DNA of 64,000 nt from Meconema thalassinum (Eukaryota; Arthropoda; Insecta; Orthoptera; Tettigoniidae). A program made the translations under genes and the position numbers. The DNA lies in assembly GCA_946902985.2 (NCBI GenBank), contig OX336389.2:1015219441-1015283440 (forward strand), written 5' to 3'. Below are positions 63,144 through 64,000 of the stretch, piece after piece. The notes beneath the pieces were generated by a model that saw only the letters and a program-made list of their open reading frames with translations, was not told the DNA's origin and did no database searches. The number at the start of each line of letters is the position of its first letter. The first letter of the stretch is position 1.

Positions 63144-64000
63144 CAAAATGCAATTTAGATTGAAAATACTTACAATATGTAATTTAGATTCAAAATACCC
63201 ATGAAAATGCAATTGAGAATTAATTAGTAGCAAAAAAGCGGTTTAGGTTGAAAATACGAAATGCAATTGAAATTCAAAATACACACCAAAGGTCCGCCCC
63301 CTATATTGAAAGACAAACTAAAAAGCAATTTAGATTGTCAATCCTTACAAAATGCAATCGAGGTTGAAAAACACTCACAAAATGCAACGTAGATCGAAAA
63401 GACTTACAAAATGCAACGGAGATGGAGTGGAGAAGCAAAAATAACAGAGCAGAAATCTTAAAGGGAAAAGGAAATATAATGAAAAGAAAAAGAAAAAAGA
63501 AAAAAACAGGAAAGTGAAAGAGGAGAGGGTCCGCCCCACAGGTAAGGGACACAAGGGGGAAACCGGACCCAGCTCAGGAATACCTCGGGGTCGCCAATTC
63601 CCGAACTCACCAGCCATGAGCCCCTGAGGGTGTAGCACTTTCTAGGGTGCACCAGAAGTGGTAGGGCTACATACAACCTACCTCCTTGAGGGCCTTGAGC
63701 AGAAGGCAGGAGATAACAGGAAAAAAAAAGAAGGCGGAACCCTCCCAGAAGGAGGGGATCAGGAAAGATGAGACAAGGGCCAATTAAGGCGGGAAAGGAA
63801 GAGACTCCCTAGGCCTCGGATACCCTAATACCGTAGGGGTCGGAAGAGAACAAGAGTTGACCAAGGGAGGTCGACAGGAAAGAAGACAGAGAGGAGCCCG
63901 GCACAAGTAAGTGGAAGCAATGCCGGACTCAGCTGGGGTCCCGTGGTCGCCAACCCACGACCCACTAGATGGGACTAAAAAAGATGTCTATAGCATCATT

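Larger units (their letters stand above)
61553..63976 (-). mobile_element. Element M copy 2, split by LINE-D
   Basis: Same order as copy 1: (CAT)n tail and hairpin at 61555-61620; 29-bp minisatellite at 61665-62060 and, after the LINE-D insertion, 63144-63425; purine-rich stretch; the two GC-rich modules at 63560-63640 and 63905-63976. The outer module stops at CCCACTAGATG, about 17 bp short of copy 1, so this copy is slightly 5'-truncated. Target duplications are not clear. The unit number differs from copy 1. Confidence 0.75.

Overview
This is eukaryotic nuclear DNA, almost certainly from an arthropod. The evidence is spliced exons of a conserved animal gene with consensus GT-AG borders, tRNA-derived SINEs, and a dense mixture of mariner, piggyBac, hAT, pogo/Tigger, PIF/Harbinger, Penelope, LTR and several LINE families. 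The repeat style suggests a large insect genome, perhaps polyneopteran; that is a weak inference from memory of such genomes. There is no prokaryotic gene organisation.

Host gene. Three minus-strand exons (51564-51627, 51338-51463, 15749-15855) join in phase. They encode the middle of a PH+FYVE protein of the phafin family (PLEKHF2; rush in Drosophila): the second half of the PH domain, the linker, and the start of the FYVE zinc finger. The last two exons are separated by a 35.5-kb intron. The first coding exon(s) and the rest of the FYVE domain were not found and presumably lie outside the window. Nearly everything else is transposon sequence in or around this gene.

Layout. 1-2.6 kb: 5' end of a Ty3/gypsy-type element (minus strand; long LTR, primer-binding-site-like segment, open gag running off the left edge). 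2.9-5.1 kb: a SINE, a LINE scrap, a dispersed repeat split by a TA-flanked MITE, and a 128-bp tandem repeat. 5.2-6.8 kb: a complete but broken mariner. 6.96-9.28 kb: a TTAA-flanked piggyBac relic. 10.2-11.2 kb: a transposase relic. 13.3-13.7 kb: a foldback element. 14.9-18.6 kb: SINEs, the FYVE exon and a short hAT with perfect 8-bp target duplications. 18.6-24.2 kb: LINE-A, split by the long-ORF LINE-B. 24.2-26.4 kb: the 3' end of an LTR element, its LTR split by a non-coding 1.5-kb retroposon (here 'element M') built of 29-bp repeats. 26.5-30 kb: LINE-C. 33-34 kb: a perfect 401-bp tandem duplication. 34.5-36.8 kb: LINE-E. 38.6-39.8 kb: a Tigger relic. 39.9-42.7 kb and 43.9-46.8 kb: two hAT elements. 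47.6-49.2 kb: a pogo-like element. 51.3-51.6 kb: the PH-domain exons. 52.0-53.0 kb: a Harbinger relic. 53.3-54.5 kb: a 1.2-kb near-palindrome. 56-59.4 kb: a second LINE-E. 59.6-64 kb: two near-identical LINE-D copies, a Penelope GIY-YIG fragment, and a second element M split by one LINE-D copy.

How it fits together. The only gene with a cellular job is the phafin gene, predicted to bind PI3P on endosomes. The rest is a layered insertion history that can be read from target duplications and from which element interrupts which. The most unusual object is element M: non-coding, repeated in the window, flanked by a 13-bp target duplication in one copy, ending in a conserved hairpin plus (CAT)n tail that also occurs as tail-only insertions, and carrying several consensus 5' splice-site hexamers on the strand of the host gene.
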